In this document: positions 7,671 to 15,750 of the stretch, one piece after another | Layout: the number at the start of each line of letters is the position of its first letter | How positions within the stretch are numbered: position 1 is the stretch's first letter | Origin: Oligoflexia bacterium | GTDB taxonomy: Bacteria > Bdellovibrionota > Bacteriovoracia > Bacteriovoracales > Bacteriovoracaceae | DNA: 64,000 nucleotides | Reading direction: 5' to 3' | NCBI GenBank assembly: GCA_015231955.1 | Contig: JADGAN010000023.1 | Span: 21,894 to 85,893 of the forward strand | The notes under the pieces: generated by a model | The model's database searches: none | What the model was told of the DNA's origin: nothing | Seen by the model: only the letters and a program-made list of their open reading frames with translations | Program-made: the position numbers and the translations under genes

Positions 7671-9412
7671 TAAGGAATATATTCGATTGACTCAATAATA
7701 AAACCCCATTTTGTAAGACTAGAATCGGAGGTAAATCTAATAGTAACGCTGTCACCCTCAATGTAATCACTCACATAATTCTCGCCAGCTCCACTAACCT
7801 TCTCTGTCTCCACACCTTTCTTATCAACTAAGCGAACAAAATCGTAGCCGCTCTCAAGATCATATTTTTTAATTTGAACTCTCACATATTTTGCACCAGG
7901 AATAGAGAATACTTTTTGGAAATTCTCATTATCCTTATAGGGGTGTGTGCTTTCGAAAGGGACAGCAAGTGGATATTTGACCCAATCACTAGGGTTAGGT
8001 TCACTGCGTGGTGGTCTTGTATCTGTCAGCAAATTATAAGCATTAACTCTTCCTCTAGAGATTAACTTCCCTTTGTATGCAGCACTTGGAACTGAAGTGG
8101 CCATTATACGCTCTCTTAAAGATGCAAAATCTATTCTTCCCTCTTTACTTAAGAGCAGGCCTACTATACCAGAGACATGAGGGGTGGCCATGGATGTGCC
8201 TGAATAAATACCATACCCGTTCCCCTTTACTGTTGATAAAATATCTTGTCCTGGAGCGGCCACATGAACTGTGTTTCGTCCATAACAAGAAAAATTGGCA
8301 AGCACATCATCTATATTATGAGCAGCAACTGAAATCACATTTTCTACTGGATAGTTGGAAGGGTAGTGAGGAGAACGATCATTATCAGCAGCATCATTGC
8401 CAGCAGCGGCCACAAAAACAATTCCTTTATCCTTTGCACGAATAATAGCATCCTCTAAAAGTTTAGAGTATCCGCCACCTCCCCAAGAGTTAGACATAAT
8501 ATCCACATTCATCATGGTTGCATAGTCAATGGACTGAATAGCAGCTTCTAAAGAACCGCTCCCACCAGCAGTAAGGAATTTTACTGGCATCAGAGTTACT
8601 CGATCCATTACTCCTGCTACACCTAGTCCATTGTTATGAATCGCACCGATAGTTCCAGCACAATGTGTTCCATGACTGTGATCATCGATAGGATCTCCAT
8701 CTCTATTGGCAAAATCGTAGCCATAAATATCATCAATGAATCCATTATTATCATCATCAATACCGGTCTTACCCTCTTTCTCGGCCACATTTACCCACAT
8801 ATTTGCACTTAAATCTTGATGAGTATAATCAATACCAGTATCAATCACCGCAATTTTAATATCACGACTTCCTTTAGTGATTTCCCACGCACGAAGTGCA
8901 TCTATATCAGCACCAACAACTCCTTTTCGAGGAGAATTATTACCAAGATTTTTTAATCCCCATAGCTTTGCAAACATAGGATCACTTGGAACAGAAGGAT
9001 CAAACAGATCAATACTGAGATCATTTTTTGTCATCATCTCTTTGATCTCTGCTTTTGTTAACACTCGTTCATTGCTAGGGCGTACAATAGAGACAATATA
9101 ATTTGGCTCTACCACTCTTACTGCAGGAGACGCCTTTAACTTATTTATTACTTCAAGTAGTGGGCGCTCAACAGTAATTTTGGCAAGATAAATATCTGGA
9201 TCGATAGTATTTAATTTACGCTCAACTCTTATTCCAAATTGATCTTGATTTTTGTGAAACCAATCACTCTTATTGCTATCTAATTTAATGAGCAATCCAT
9301 CAGATGGAAAATCACTGCCTTTATCGCTAGTGTAAGCACCAAAACTACTTAATAAAAACGCTGACACTAAAAGCGTTCTCATCACACTCTTCCATGAATT
9401 TCGACTTTTCAT
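7670..9412 (-). CDS. Secreted subtilisin-like serine protease (S8)
   Basis: A 580-residue exported protease. A signal peptide (about residues 1-27, hydrophobic Leu-Leu-Val-Ser-Ala-Phe-Leu-Leu) is followed by an inhibitor-like propeptide region (to about 125) and the S8 domain with the full triad: Asp in Ile-Asp-Thr-Gly-Ile-Asp, His in His-Gly-Thr-His-Cys-Ala-Gly-Thr, and Ser in Gly-Thr-Ser-Met-Ala-Thr-Pro-His. An Asp-Asp-Asp-Asn-Asn-Gly calcium-loop-like insert lies between Asp and His. The last ~110 residues form a beta-rich C-terminal domain. AGGAG sits 6 bases before ATG 9412, which also places the signal peptide correctly. It probably degrades protein outside the cell or in the periplasm. 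Confidence 0.88.
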   Translation of the reverse strand: MKSRNSWKSVMRTLLVSAFLLSSFGAYTSDKGSDFPSDGLLIKLDSNKSDWFHKNQDQFGIRVERKLNTIDPDIYLAKITVERPLLEVINKLKASPAVRVVEPNYIVSIVRPSNERVLTKAEIKEMMTKNDLSIDLFDPSVPSDPMFAKLWGLKNLGNNSPRKGVVGADIDALRAWEITKGSRDIKIAVIDTGIDYTHQDLSANMWVNVAEKEGKTGIDDDNNGFIDDIYGYDFANRDGDPIDDHSHGTHCAGTIGAIHNNGLGVAGVMDRVTLMPVKFLTAGGSGSLEAAIQSIDYATMMNVDIMSNSWGGGGYSKLLEDAIIRAKDKGIVFVAAAGNDAADNDRSPHYPSNYPVENVISVAAHNIDDVLANFSCYGRNTVHVAAPGQDILSTVKGNGYGIYSGTSMATPHVSGIVGLLLSKEGRIDFASLRERIMATSVPSAAYKGKLISRGRVNAYNLLTDTRPPRSEPNPSDWVKYPLAVPFESTHPYKDNENFQKVFSIPGAKYVRVQIKKYDLESGYDFVRLVDKKGVETEKVSGAGENYVSDYIEGDSVTIRFTSDSSLTKWGFIIESIEYIP

Positions 9413-9680
9413 TGACACTCCTATCGTTTGAAGTAAATAAGCAAACAAACGCATCTGCAATTTGTACACTCTCTCTTTCTTTTATAACAAATAATTGTAT
9501 CCTCTTATTGAAGGAATAATCTTCCACAATAAAGTTTATTTATTAGAAATCCACCTTATCATTCCTACTTCAATGTTACCCAGATTGAAAATTTTATAAG
9601 TTAAGAGAGAATAAATAATATGAAACGATCATGTAGATAAATATTTCCAGCACATCAGTAGGAGAGGATAAAAACCACTT

Positions 9681-10364
9681 ATGCTATACAAAAACAGTAA
9701 CGATCCCATCGAGATGAAAAAAATCTCACTGCGGATTTTCTCCATGAGGAGTTATCTCGAAGCATTTATCAAAGGCTATGTTAAAAACATTGAAGTTGAT
9801 GATTTATCAATTCAAGAATTAAATGCACTTTTCAATCAATACTATCAAGATACCTATCTTATCGAACACTTTCCTCATGTGATTCAAGACAAAACGGTAC
9901 TTCCTGCAGTCAAAGAAAATCCAGAAGAAAATAAAAACAATAAAGAAGGAAACAAAGGAAACAACAATGAAGATGGTCCTATCCAAATGAGTTTTGGCAT
10001 TCCCATTCATCCTTTAATTCCAGAGGAAAAGACTGCTTATGGAAAAACATTCATCTCCGATATCAATATTGCAAATATTGGGCTATTTTCTACCAAACCT
10101 TATCTCATTGGACAAAATATTATTATAGAGTTCGATTTACCTCACACCTTTTCTGTGGGAGCAGAAGTTCTATCTTGTAAAAATTTCAACATTCACAGTC
10201 GAATCATTAGCACCAACCGACCTCCCTTTAGGATTCATGCATCTTTTGTGTTTACACGCAAAGGAGAACGTACACTGCTTCGAAATTTTATTGAGTCAAT
10301 GGAACCAGATCGACCTAACAAGAAAAGCGCAGATCAAGCAGCAGATCCAGCTGCTGCTGCTTGA
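9681..10364 (+). CDS. PilZ-like domain protein
   Basis: A 227-residue cytoplasmic protein. The C-terminal half (about residues 115-210) looks like a PilZ domain, with the beta-barrel motif Ile-Ser-Asp-Ile-Asn-Ile-Ala-Asn-Ile-Gly-Leu-Phe-Ser aligning with the family's D-x-S-x-x-G block. I cannot find a clean preceding R-x-x-x-R, so cyclic-di-GMP binding is uncertain. The middle is a Lys/Asn/Glu-rich linker and the tail is Ala/Asp-rich (bases 10330-10361). The N-terminal ~75 residues are helical. AGGAGAGG lies about 14 bases before ATG 9681. It is convergent with the ExbD-like gene. Confidence 0.55.
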   Translation: MLYKNSNDPIEMKKISLRIFSMRSYLEAFIKGYVKNIEVDDLSIQELNALFNQYYQDTYLIEHFPHVIQDKTVLPAVKENPEENKNNKEGNKGNNNEDGPIQMSFGIPIHPLIPEEKTAYGKTFISDINIANIGLFSTKPYLIGQNIIIEFDLPHTFSVGAEVLSCKNFNIHSRIISTNRPPFRIHASFVFTRKGERTLLRNFIESMEPDRPNKKSADQAADPAAAA

Positions 10365-10373
10365 TCATTTTTA

Positions 10374-10838
10374 TTATTTTAAATTGCTTGCTCCATTATT
10401 CACTGGCGCCGCACCAGATGCAGTATCAGTGGCCACTGCAAATTTTTGTGCCCCTGCCGATTTTGCTATATCCATAATTTCAATCATCTTTCCAACCGTC
10501 GAAGAGGTATCACCTTCAAAAATCACCTCATCACTCTTCTCTCTGGTCAATGCACTTGCAATTTCTGCTTTTAAATCAACCTGATCTTTTTTTTCGATCT
10601 TTTTTCCTTGAATAGAAACAGTACCAGCGGCATCAAGTGAAATAATGACAACATTATTGGATTTTTGTTCCGTTTTGGCCGAGGTTTTGGGAAGCTCTAT
10701 ATCGAGCCCCGATTCAAGTGTAATCGACGAGGTCACCATAAAAACAATCAGCAACACTAGCATGATATCAATAAGCGGAGTCATGTTGATCTCTGCTAAG
10801 ATATCTTCTTTGGTATCGTTATCAAAGCGTAATGCCAT
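10374..10838 (-). CDS. exbD: ExbD/TolR-family biopolymer transport protein
   Basis: A 154-residue inner-membrane protein: a short cytoplasmic N-terminus, one transmembrane helix starting Asn-Met-Thr-Pro-Leu-Ile-Asp-Ile-Met-Leu-Val-Leu-Leu-Ile-Val-Phe with the family's essential Asp, then a periplasmic domain. ExbD/TolR works with ExbB/TolQ as a proton-driven motor that energises outer-membrane processes. GGGAG lies 7 bases before ATG 10838. The start lies inside the 3' end of the ExbB-like gene, overlapping by 17 bases, so the two are one operon. No TonB, TolA, TolB or Pal is adjacent. The C-terminal tail is Ala/Gly/Asn-rich. Confidence 0.85.
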   Translation of the reverse strand: MALRFDNDTKEDILAEINMTPLIDIMLVLLIVFMVTSSITLESGLDIELPKTSAKTEQKSNNVVIISLDAAGTVSIQGKKIEKKDQVDLKAEIASALTREKSDEVIFEGDTSSTVGKMIEIMDIAKSAGAQKFAVATDTASGAAPVNNGASNLK

Positions 10839-11502
10839 TAGAAAGCTCCCTTTTCTCCGGCAAAGTTTTTTGTGCAGACTTATTGCTTGCCTCATCCTCT
10901 CCGGCATGGAGATCAGCAAGATCCTCTAATTTATTTTTTAACTCCACTCCCAAATTACTCACCTTCACTTGAAAATAGTTGTAAAAAATAATTGCAACTA
11001 CCGCTACAAAAATCCCAGCAGCGGTTGCAATCAGTGCCTCTGCAAGTCCTGACGCCACCACTGAAAATCCACTTTTACCTGTAACAGCAATCGATTCAAA
11101 GGAGCGAATAATACCGCTAACTGTACCAAACAACCCAATAAATGGGGCCATCGACCCTACAGTTCCTAATATCCATAAAAATCTCTTTAACCCTATTTGT
11201 GTCTCCTGCAAGCGTCTTGCAACCTTGCTCATACGCACCTCTCTAGCAAGGTGAGCATTCTCAAAAAGTGCTAAATGTGGAGCGGATATCAATTCATCTG
11301 AGTTTGCGTAAATAAATTTCACCTCTTCTTTTTTTCCATTTTTTAAAAATTCTAAGGCCTTCGCATAAAGGCGATTAACCTCTTTTCGAAATTTGGAAAG
11401 AGACCAAACTTTTTCAAAAATCACCGCCCATACAATGAGTGAACAAAAGAGAAGTGGATACATAATAATTCCACCATCTCTAAATAATGCAATCAGTCCC
11501 AT
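10822..11502 (-). CDS. exbB: ExbB/TolQ/MotA-family proton channel protein
   Basis: A 226-residue membrane protein with three hydrophobic helices: near residues 12-35, and a pair around 110-190. The second contains the Gly-Thr-Val-Ser-Gly-Ile-Ile and Ala-Glu-Ala-Leu-Ile-Ala-Thr-Ala-Ala-Gly blocks typical of ExbB/TolQ. It forms the proton channel with ExbD. ATG 11502 has AAGGA about 7 bases upstream; a GTG 21 bases earlier is less convincing. It is the first gene of the two-gene operon, and its promoter would lie in the ~110-base gap before the divergent DUF4340 gene. Confidence 0.85.
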   Translation of the reverse strand: MGLIALFRDGGIIMYPLLFCSLIVWAVIFEKVWSLSKFRKEVNRLYAKALEFLKNGKKEEVKFIYANSDELISAPHLALFENAHLAREVRMSKVARRLQETQIGLKRFLWILGTVGSMAPFIGLFGTVSGIIRSFESIAVTGKSGFSVVASGLAEALIATAAGIFVAVVAIIFYNYFQVKVSNLGVELKNKLEDLADLHAGEDEASNKSAQKTLPEKRELSNGITL

Positions 11503-11612
11503 GTTTTTTCCTTTGATGCTCACAAAGGAGCAAAATTAATCTCGACAATGTGTACTCAAAACCTCAAGATTATAATACTAGGATATACTTAATCCATCGA
11601 TAGGGCAATAGA

Positions 11613-12662
11613 ATGGGTTTTTCCAACTTGCTTTTACAGCTTTTCTCTTTCAACAAATCCACTTGGTTTATTATAGTATTTGCTCTTTTTACCTCACTCA
11701 TGGCACTCTTAAGCGACTTTTACCATACTCCCTTTGTCTATATTGGTAGCGGTAACTTATACCAAAGCCCTATTCCCAGCGATCTCTTCGTGGGCCTTAA
11801 TAAAATCACTCTCGAAAACAAACAAGAAACTATTCACCTGGAACTCACGAACAGCGCTGCGAATCCCAGCGAATCTGTTTGGGAATTAAAAAAACCACGA
11901 GAAGCTTTAGCAAACCCAAAAAACATCAATAATATTCTGCTGGCATTAAAAAACTTAAAAGTACGAAAAAACTTTCATCTTGATAAAATTAATATCACTA
12001 ACTTTTCTATCGATCGGCCAGCAATAACACTTACACTAGAAAATGCGAACAAAAAGAGTCTGCAAATTAAAATTGGATTAGTGAACTCCATTGATAATAC
12101 TGCTTACATTTTTGTCTCCTCTCAAAATTCCATCCTACAAATCGACATTCCGACATTTCCGTTGGAAACACTCACAACTGGACAGCTCATTGATGCCAGG
12201 ATTATCCCCATCACCGTAAGCAACATCGAGCAACTACAAATTTACAACCAAAAGCGAGATAAAAAAAATTTACTGCTATCCCTTACTCAAAATCCTAACA
12301 ACCAGGAATGGATCAACAATGCTGACCCTACAACTCCAAAGGTCATTCCATCAAAAGTAATTGCCCCATTAATTGACAACACGCTAGCATATCAAGGAAC
12401 GCTTATTCTCGATCGCCCGAGTGAAGATTTAAAAAAAATTATGGAAAAATATTTGAATTCTCACCAATACATTATCGATATTACCACCATTGATAAAAAG
12501 CTTTCCTCCTATAGTATATCTACCCTCATCTCTGAGCGCTTAAGCGAAGTGAAAGATTTAGACAAGAGCGCTATCGTCTCCTCTTCTACTATTACCGCCC
12601 CTATTCTTGTCAACGCTGACCTCTACAAAAACATTGCTATCCTCGAAAATACGTCCCGATAA
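11613..12662 (+). CDS. DUF4340-type membrane-anchored protein
   Basis: A 349-residue protein with one N-terminal transmembrane helix (about residues 15-37) and a long soluble, probably periplasmic, part. The pattern Ser-Val-Trp-Glu-Leu-Lys-Lys-Pro followed by an Asn-rich helix and Leu-Lys-Asn-Leu-Lys-Val-Arg matches DUF4340, a family often encoded beside ABC-2/gliding GldG-type transporters. No such transporter is adjacent here, though one could lie outside the window. Function unknown. Confidence 0.55.
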   Translation: MGFSNLLLQLFSFNKSTWFIIVFALFTSLMALLSDFYHTPFVYIGSGNLYQSPIPSDLFVGLNKITLENKQETIHLELTNSAANPSESVWELKKPREALANPKNINNILLALKNLKVRKNFHLDKINITNFSIDRPAITLTLENANKKSLQIKIGLVNSIDNTAYIFVSSQNSILQIDIPTFPLETLTTGQLIDARIIPITVSNIEQLQIYNQKRDKKNLLLSLTQNPNNQEWINNADPTTPKVIPSKVIAPLIDNTLAYQGTLILDRPSEDLKKIMEKYLNSHQYIIDITTIDKKLSSYSISTLISERLSEVKDLDKSAIVSSSTITAPILVNADLYKNIAILENTSR

Positions 12663-12668
12663 AAAGCA

Positions 12669-14105
12669 TTATTTTCCTTTATTTTCTTCATGGGCCTGCC
12701 CCATGTTCTGTGCTATTTTTCTTGGGTCGGCAAACACTTTAAGAAAGCTCTCTAAAATAACAGCACTATGGCGTTTAACACAAGAGGGATCACTGAGCAT
12801 TTTCCGAAGCGCCGCTGGTGGCTGCAGCTTATTATCAACCATATGCCTTGTAAACTCATCAGCAAGTCCTACAATCTGCGCAAGCACAAGAATGCGGTGA
12901 GAACGAATACCATAAGGAAAACCCTCTCCACTGATACGCTCATGATGCTGAAGCACAATCTGCTTGACCGCTTGAGGAACCACCGGCTGCTCACTTAAAA
13001 TCTGTACACCAAGCTCACAATGGGCCTTATATAGTCCTAATTGTTCTGGAGTCATTTTTAAGTAGGACATCTCGCGGATCTCAGGAGCAAGCTTGGTACA
13101 ACCAATATCATGAAAGAGCGCGGCCATCACCAATGTCTCATTGATGATCCTTGATTCCCATTCAAATTGCTTTACAATCATTCCTGAAAAAAGACCTACC
13201 AAATAAGAGTGAGTATAGAGAGAAGGATCGAAAACCGAGTAGTCTCGCATCAGCTTAAAAAGATCATCGTTTTTATGAATAATTTCATAGACGTTATCAC
13301 ATAGAACTTTGCCTTGATCAAAAATAAGCGGCTTTAGACCTTCGGTAAAAACCGCTTCAACAAATACTTGAGAGAGTCCTTTGACTACACTTACCTTAGT
13401 ATTAAGAGAAATATTGGCATTAGCGGCGGCCTTCTCTGCAACAAAATTTTGTACGCGAATAAATTTAATCCTGTCCTCTTTAAGGAAGTATAAAAACTCC
13501 ACCTTCTTTTCATTTTTGTACTTATCAAGTCGTTCCCTACTAAAAGTATCCCCTGCATGCAAAATTTTAACATAACGACCAGATCTCAACTGAATAAAGA
13601 TATCAAATTGAACCGCCTTGATCGAAACAAACTCTTCAATTCTAATTTGCACAAAACGATCATCAGAGAGATCCATCTCCTGCTCTTCTGAGGCACCTTC
13701 ATTACTTGCCTGCACCAGGAGTGTACGATAGTCACGATGCCCCTCAATGGCACCTTGAATATCTTTACTAGCAACCTCGGCCCCAATAAACACATCAAAC
13801 ACCCCTTGTTTGGCCAAAGTGTTTCGATCAAGACCTGCATCTGCCAAGGTTTGCTCACTCTTCATGGTGAGGATAACTTTTGTGGAGGGATGATTGGTGC
13901 GAATAAATTTTAAAACTTGCCCTCCAGAGTATTCTTGAATATCCAAGCTTAATATAATAGCAAAAAACTGTTTATTATACATTTTGAGTTGGGCCGTTCG
14001 CCCATTCATGCAGGAGTCGGCTTCATAGCCTAGCTTTACAAGAAAACTTGCAAGCTCTTTCCCCTTCTCCATATCTGGATCAGCAACTAAAATTCGGATG
14101 GCCAT
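12669..14105 (-). CDS. HD-GYP-type phosphodiesterase with degenerate N-terminal receiver
   Basis: A 478-residue cytoplasmic signalling protein. Residues 1-125 fold like a receiver (Arg-Ile-Leu-Val-Ala-Asp-Pro-Asp-Met start), but the phosphoacceptor position aligns with Ser (Ile-Ile-Leu-Ser-Leu-Asp-Ile). A middle region of about 130 residues is beta-rich and unassigned. The C-terminal ~200 residues carry an HD domain: Leu-Phe-His-Asp-Ile-Gly and Gln-His-His-Glu-Arg-Ile-Ser-Gly-Glu-Gly-Phe-Pro. The last reads GFP where the name-giving motif is GYP, which is common in active members. A likely job is cyclic-di-GMP hydrolysis. GGGAG lies 8 bases before ATG 14105. Confidence 0.75.
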   Translation of the reverse strand: MAIRILVADPDMEKGKELASFLVKLGYEADSCMNGRTAQLKMYNKQFFAIILSLDIQEYSGGQVLKFIRTNHPSTKVILTMKSEQTLADAGLDRNTLAKQGVFDVFIGAEVASKDIQGAIEGHRDYRTLLVQASNEGASEEQEMDLSDDRFVQIRIEEFVSIKAVQFDIFIQLRSGRYVKILHAGDTFSRERLDKYKNEKKVEFLYFLKEDRIKFIRVQNFVAEKAAANANISLNTKVSVVKGLSQVFVEAVFTEGLKPLIFDQGKVLCDNVYEIIHKNDDLFKLMRDYSVFDPSLYTHSYLVGLFSGMIVKQFEWESRIINETLVMAALFHDIGCTKLAPEIREMSYLKMTPEQLGLYKAHCELGVQILSEQPVVPQAVKQIVLQHHERISGEGFPYGIRSHRILVLAQIVGLADEFTRHMVDNKLQPPAALRKMLSDPSCVKRHSAVILESFLKVFADPRKIAQNMGQAHEENKGK

Positions 14106-14286
14106 GGCCACTCTCCCTCTGCTAGAAGAAATAAAACACGATAAGCGTTTCCAAGCTTTTCGGCTTATTTGTAGAAGAGTTAATGGAGAGCGATAGTTTT
14201 TATGATTTTGCTTACTTTATTAACCAAGAATTTAAATCGGATTTAAAGAGCGGAACGTAGTGAATTACGCAAGGAACCAAAAATAT

Positions 14287-14466
14287 CTATTTTGACTCTT
14301 TGTGAACTGTATGTTTGCGCTCGAACTTGCAATATTTTTTCATTTCCAAACGATCTGGCGTCGTCTTTTTGTTTTTTGTTGTTGAGTAGCGATTTACACC
14401 TGGCATGTTACTTGTTGGACAACTTGTGCACTGCAGATGAATAATAACTCTATTACCTTTTGCCAT
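14287..14466 (-). CDS. rpmG: 50S ribosomal protein bL33
   Basis: A 59-residue gene, too short for a routine ORF cut-off, found by reading the minus strand. It begins [11 protein letters not shown] and contains [19 protein letters not shown], the bL33 hallmark, ending His-Thr-Val-His-Lys-Glu-Ser-Lys. It has C-x-x-C near the N-terminus but only one Cys at the usual second pair. AAGGGG precedes the ATG by about 6 bases. bL33 is often followed by secE-nusG, but here an HD-GYP gene lies downstream. Confidence 0.93.
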   Translation of the reverse strand: MAKGNRVIIHLQCTSCPTSNMPGVNRYSTTKNKKTTPDRLEMKKYCKFERKHTVHKESK

Positions 14467-14707
14467 AAATACCCCTTAAATGAATAATCTAAACTTTAAG
14501 TTTACTACCTTTTTTCTCAAGAGACGACAACAGAAATATTTGATGAGCTGCTCGTAAAAACAGTGCTTGACGGAAAACAATCGCTAGTGCACATTGTTTG
14601 GATCAAGATTGAGATTCATTCGTATCTTAATTGTTCATATTAGACTTAAGCTTAGATTAAAATTACTTGTGATATTAATTGTTCAAGACAACTTCGGGGT
14701 TATAGAA

Positions 14708-14923
14708 ATGAAAAAAGAGATTCACCCTCCATACCAAGAGACTACTATTAATTGCGTCTGTGGAGCATCATGGAAAACTAAAAGCACTGCAAAACTAACA
14801 AAAGTAGATATCTGCGCGTCATGCCACCCATTCTACTCAGGTAAACAAAAAATTATGGACTCTGAGGGAAGAATTGAAAAATTCCGTAAAAAGTACGCTC
14901 GCACGGCCACTCCAAATAAGTAG
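14708..14923 (+). CDS. rpmE: 50S ribosomal protein bL31, zinc-binding type
   Basis: A 71-residue bL31. It starts Met-Lys-Lys-Glu-Ile-His-Pro-Pro-Tyr and has the zinc ligands as Cys-Val-Cys-Gly (C-x-C) and Cys-Ala-Ser-Cys-His-Pro-Phe-Tyr-Ser-Gly-Lys-Gln, followed by Gly-Arg-Ile-Glu-Lys-Phe-Arg-Lys-Lys-Tyr. This is the zinc-containing (C+) form. The frame is open 114 bases further upstream, but that part encodes a non-family Ile/Leu/Arg stretch, so ATG 14708 is the right start. It is a single gene, convergent with lplA with a two-base gap. Confidence 0.94.
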   Translation: MKKEIHPPYQETTINCVCGASWKTKSTAKLTKVDICASCHPFYSGKQKIMDSEGRIEKFRKKYARTATPNK

Positions 14924-14925
14924 TC

Positions 14926-15750
14926 TTACTCGCCTCTGAATAACTGCAAAGCTCGCCTTAAATCATTGTCATCATGATCGGCAACCGTAAATTTGGGTGT
15001 TTCATCGTAAATCCACGCTCTACTACGATAAAGATTTTCGTCTTCACCTAAGCTTCCAATTTCATCGCGGTTCATATACTCCCACTCTCCTGCAAACCGC
15101 TTGGCCAAGCGCTCACCTATGTACACACCCATTCCATCAGCAATCGTTTGAATCGCCATCTCTTTTGGCATTACCTCCTGTAAATTGATAACTGGGGCAC
15201 GAACCGATCGCACCCCTTTAGCAACAATCACACTCTCCCATTCTCGAGGCACCTTAAGCGAACTCCGAAGGAGTTCTAAGTTAGCAGAAATCAAAAGTGT
15301 CCCATGGTGAATGACCTTATCTCTTACCATACGAAAAGCACTCCCCGAGCACTTACAATTATCCACCATTAGGTCATCACGGGAAGAGCGATAAACGGTC
15401 ACCAGGCCACCACTCAGCTGATTTAAATAATCCACAACAAAATCTAAAAATTCACCCTTGTTGTGGCCATCTTTGGGCGACAAAAAAGAAAAATTGAGAT
15501 TCCCCAAGTCGTGGAAAACAGTCCCTCCTCCGGTGCAGCGTCTAACCAGTGGGATTGCGTGGCGACGCATTTCTAAAAGATTACACTCAAGAAGTGGATT
15601 TTGAAATCGACCGATTACCACACAAGGAGAGTTGATCCATACCATGAATACTAACTCCCTCTTGGCATCAAAATCTTTAAAGAGCCTCTGTTCTAAGGCC
15701 AGGTTTTGGTAGGGATCATTGCAAAAAGATTGCACAACTTTAATTTTCAT
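14926..15750 (-). CDS. lplA: Lipoate-protein ligase A family protein
   Basis: A 274-residue protein of the LplA/LipB fold, which attaches lipoate or octanoate to E2 and GcvH lipoyl domains. Visible are Arg-Arg-Cys-Thr-Gly-Gly-Gly-Thr-Val-Phe-His-Asp (substrate-binding Gly-rich block), Lys-Cys-Ser-Gly-Ser-Ala with the lysine that binds the acyl-adenylate, and His-His-Gly-Thr-Leu-Leu. There is only a short C-terminal part after the catalytic domain, so it may need a separate accessory domain or act as an octanoyl/lipoyl transferase. Its ATG lies 11 bases inside the end of the Rsm22-like gene, so the pair are translationally coupled. Confidence 0.82.
   Translation of the reverse strand: MKIKVVQSFCNDPYQNLALEQRLFKDFDAKRELVFMVWINSPCVVIGRFQNPLLECNLLEMRRHAIPLVRRCTGGGTVFHDLGNLNFSFLSPKDGHNKGEFLDFVVDYLNQLSGGLVTVYRSSRDDLMVDNCKCSGSAFRMVRDKVIHHGTLLISANLELLRSSLKVPREWESVIVAKGVRSVRAPVINLQEVMPKEMAIQTIADGMGVYIGERLAKRFAGEWEYMNRDEIGSLGEDENLYRSRAWIYDETPKFTVADHDDNDLRRALQLFRGE

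Noticed and set aside
9413..9680. Gap of about 270 bases between subtilisin and PilZ-like genes, checked for small genes
   Set aside because: Only very short frames; it should hold divergent promoters, but I could not place them with confidence.
14106..14286. Gap between the HD-GYP and rpmG genes, checked for tRNA or small RNA
   Set aside because: No cloverleaf, CCA end or strong hairpin with a T-run was found.
14579..14707. Possible promoter TTGACG before rpmE
   Set aside because: The base sequence 17 bases on (CACATT) is a poor -10, so not listed.
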